Assembly (NCBI GenBank): GCA_934091015.1
Contig: CAKOKM010000010.1
Span: 1-32,003, forward strand
Direction: 5' to 3'
Source: an uncultured Bacilli bacterium
GTDB lineage: Bacteria; Bacillota_I; Bacilli_A; RF39; UBA660
Length of the DNA: 32,003 nt
Positions 30,658 to 32,003 of this stretch are shown here, piece by piece. The position numbers were made by a program, and so were the translations under genes. Position 1 is the first letter of the stretch. The number at the start of each line of letters is the position of its first letter. Below the pieces are notes generated by a model that did not search any database, was not told the origin of the DNA, and saw only the letters and a program-made list of their open reading frames with translations.

Positions 30658-30885
30658 ATGATGAAGAAAAAAGTTTTAATTGGTTTGATAATTATTGTTT
30701 TAGTGGTTTTGTTATTTCCTAGACGTAATGCGTTAAATGATGGTGGAACAATTGAATATGATGCAGTTATTTATAAAGTGTCTAAGGTACATAGATATAA
30801 AATAGATGGTAAATACAACAATGACTTTGAAAATGGTATAATTATTGAAGTGTTTGGTAAAGAAATTTATAATAATGTAGAATGA
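30658..30885 (+). CDS. Small membrane-anchored protein of the sigma operon
   Basis: 75 residues. One N-terminal helix (about 4-20, VLIGLIIIVLVVLLFP) holds an exported segment with DGGTIEYDAVIYKVSKVHRY, which resembles small exported proteins that follow sigma/anti-sigma pairs in gut Bacillota. GGAG precedes ATG 30658, and it ends with TGA (30883-30885). It is probably the third gene of the sigma operon, with unknown function. Confidence 0.6.
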   Translation: MMKKKVLIGLIIIVLVVLLFPRRNALNDGGTIEYDAVIYKVSKVHRYKIDGKYNNDFENGIIIEVFGKEIYNNVE

Positions 30886-30918
30886 ATATATAGGGAAATA
30901 TCTGTTTTCATTCTTTTT
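30880..30918 (+). terminator. Terminator of the sigma operon
   Basis: GAATGAA (30880-30886) and TTCATTC (30907-30913) form a perfect 7-bp stem around a 20-base loop, followed by TTTTT. The left arm overlaps the TGA stop of the last gene. Confidence 0.65.
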
Positions 30919-30919
30919 C

Positions 30920-30948
30920 TTGTATAAATTTTTTTACTATACTATAAT
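30920..30948 (+). promoter_or_regulatory. Promoter of the HAD phosphatase gene
   Basis: TTGTAT (30920-30925), a 17-base spacer, TATAAT (30943-30948); the ribosome site GGAGG follows about 12 bases later. Confidence 0.6.
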
Positions 30949-30972
30949 AAGTTTTACTTGGAGGAAAAGCTT

Positions 30973-31539
30973 GTGAATAATGGAAGGAATTTATATGATT
31001 TTGATGGTGTAATTTACAAAGGAAATTGTTCTTTTGATTTTTTTATGTACTGTTTAAATTATTATCCTAATATTTTTAAGCATGTTCCTAGATATGTTGT
31101 AGATTATATATTAATAAAAAATAGATTGATTGATATAAGAAATAAAAGTTATGATTTTTGTAGATTTTTATTTGATGTTAAAGATGTCGATGGTTTGATA
31201 TTAAGTTTTTGGAAACAAAACATATTAAAAATAAATAATTGGTATAAAGAACAGATGAAAAGTGATGATTTAATAATAACAGGATCACCAGATTTTTTGG
31301 TAAATCCGATATGTGAATATTTTAATATAGAAAATTTATCAAGTATAGTTGATAGGAATACAGGTGTTGTGACAACGTTTTGTTTTAGAGAAAATAAGGT
31401 AGCTGTTTTAAATAAAAAATATCCTAATCAAATTTTTAATTCTTTTTATACAGATAATATTTATGAGGATAGGTTTCTATTTGATAGTGCTAATACAGTT
31501 TATTGTGTTAAAGGAAAGATAAAAATTAAGATAAAGTAA
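30973..31539 (+). CDS. HAD-superfamily phosphatase (HAD-IB-like)
   Basis: About 188 residues. GTG 30973 lies 8 bases after GGAGG, which supports it over TTG 30958, which overlaps that site. HAD motif I is NLYDFDGVIYKG with the two Asp of DxD. Motif II is LIITGSPDFLV. The Lys of motif III is in RENKVAVLNKKYP, and motif IV is FYTDNIYEDRFLFDSA. The helical cap of about 80 residues between motifs I and II fits the C1 cap of HAD-IB enzymes such as PSPase-like phosphatases. The substrate is unknown. Its own promoter and the terminator of the upstream unit mark it as monocistronic. Confidence 0.8.
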   Translation: MNNGRNLYDFDGVIYKGNCSFDFFMYCLNYYPNIFKHVPRYVVDYILIKNRLIDIRNKSYDFCRFLFDVKDVDGLILSFWKQNILKINNWYKEQMKSDDLIITGSPDFLVNPICEYFNIENLSSIVDRNTGVVTTFCFRENKVAVLNKKYPNQIFNSFYTDNIYEDRFLFDSANTVYCVKGKIKIKIK

Positions 31540-31581
31540 ATTTATATTATACTATAGTATTTGCTATATATTTAATAATTC

Positions 31582-31610
31582 TTGATATAGGATGTGACTA
31601 GTAATATAAT
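31582..31610 (+). promoter_or_regulatory. Promoter of gpmA
   Basis: TTGATA (31582-31587), a 17-base spacer, TATAAT (31605-31610): near-perfect consensus, about 20 bases before AAGGAG and ATG 31642. Confidence 0.75.
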
Positions 31611-31641
31611 TTTTATAGATTATATTAAGGAGAAAATGTAT

Positions 31642-32003
31642 ATGATAAAATTAGTATTAGTAAGACATGGACAAAGTGTTTGGAATCTAGAAAATAAATT
31701 TACTGGTTGGACAGATGTTGAATTGTCTAAGCAAGGTATTTTAGAAGCAAAAGAAGCTGGTAAAATATTAAAAGAAAAAGGATTTCATTTTGATTTAGCG
31801 TTTACTTCAGTACTTAAAAGAGCAGAGGATACTTTAGATTATATTTTGAAGGAAATGGGAGAAGAAAATATTGAAATTAGAAGAAGCTGGAAGTTAAATG
31901 AAAGACATTATGGTGCTTTGCAAGGTTTAAATAAAGATGAAACAAGAGAAAAATATGGTGCAAAGCAGGTTTTACTTTGGAGAAGAAGTACAGATGTAAG
32001 GCC
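31642..32003 (+). CDS. gpmA: 2,3-bisphosphoglycerate-dependent phosphoglycerate mutase (5' part)
   Basis: First about 120 codons; the gene continues beyond the window. Motifs: LVRHGQSVWN (6-15, phosphoacceptor His), FTGWTDVELSKQG (20-32), TSVLKRAEDTL and the catalytic Glu in KLNERHYGALQG. These are diagnostic for the dPGM branch, which interconverts 3- and 2-phosphoglycerate in glycolysis. ATG 31642 is 8 bases past AAGGAG; an earlier ATG (31636) is too close. A strong promoter fits a housekeeping gene. Confidence 0.95.
   Translation, partial: MIKLVLVRHGQSVWNLENKFTGWTDVELSKQGILEAKEAGKILKEKGFHFDLAFTSVLKRAEDTLDYILKEMGEENIEIRRSWKLNERHYGALQGLNKDETREKYGAKQVLLWRRSTDVR

Overview
The window is very AT-rich Bacillota-type DNA with standard stop usage: TGA ends the genes at 26020 and 30885, and tryptophan is TGG. 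Shine-Dalgarno sites are strong (AGGAGG, GGGAGG), and TTG and GTG starts occur beside ATG. Gene content (LemA/DUF2207, ComEC-like MBL with DUF3006, MBOAT/DHHW, ECF sigma, zinc-ribbon membrane proteins, GpmA) suggests a gut low-GC Bacillota of the RF39/RFN20/Erysipelotrichales kind. This placement is inferred from style and is not proven. There is no rRNA, tRNA, CRISPR array or intact mobile element.

Layout. 1-2236 (minus strand): an SDR oxidoreductase, a P-loop nucleotide kinase and an orphan CdiA-C-like nuclease. The 3' end of the nuclease gene is overlapped by a compact + strand promoter-plus-hairpin unit (1673-1750). 2401-5580: a MacB/FtsX-type ABC exporter, naturally one fused ATPase-permease gene, cut by an in-frame TAA at 2971-2973. 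5668-5961: a decayed ATPase pseudogene. 6006-9269: DUF2628-like, LemA, DUF2207 and DUF1653 genes. 9337-13150: DUF4358-like, MBOAT, DHHW and glutamine-amidotransferase-like genes, probably for acylation of an envelope polymer; a hairpin that buries a Shine-Dalgarno and a possible 26-residue peptide follow. 13312-16166 (minus): DUF3006, a secreted or anchored ComEC-like MBL hydrolase, and a large regulator with two HTH domains and two matching palindromes. 16294-18173: two zinc-ribbon membrane proteins, the second a PrsW-type intramembrane protease.

18307-21106: a possible operon of a small ABC-type ATPase, a transglutaminase-fold protein and a 69-residue helical protein. 21206-24819: a TetR regulator with a visible operator and a three-gene ABC-2 exporter. 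24820-25426 is degraded or sparse DNA with one small ORF. 25445-26802: GNAT acetyltransferase, carboxymuconolactone-decarboxylase-like protein and nucleoside-deoxyribosyltransferase-like protein. 27109-29368: an envelope-anchored YHYH/cadherin-like protein, and on the other strand a lipoprotein and a small membrane protein. 29445-30885: an ECF sigma factor, a probable membrane anti-sigma factor and a small membrane-anchored protein. The window ends with a HAD phosphatase and the 5' part of gpmA.

Most of the window is envelope, export and regulation. The items most worth a second look are the hairpin RNA antisense to the nuclease gene, the palindromes around the double-HTH regulator, the hairpin plus mini-ORF at 13158-13288, the ATPase/transglutaminase-like/small-protein trio, and the cluster of in-frame stop codons in genes or remnants (2971, 5716, 5830).
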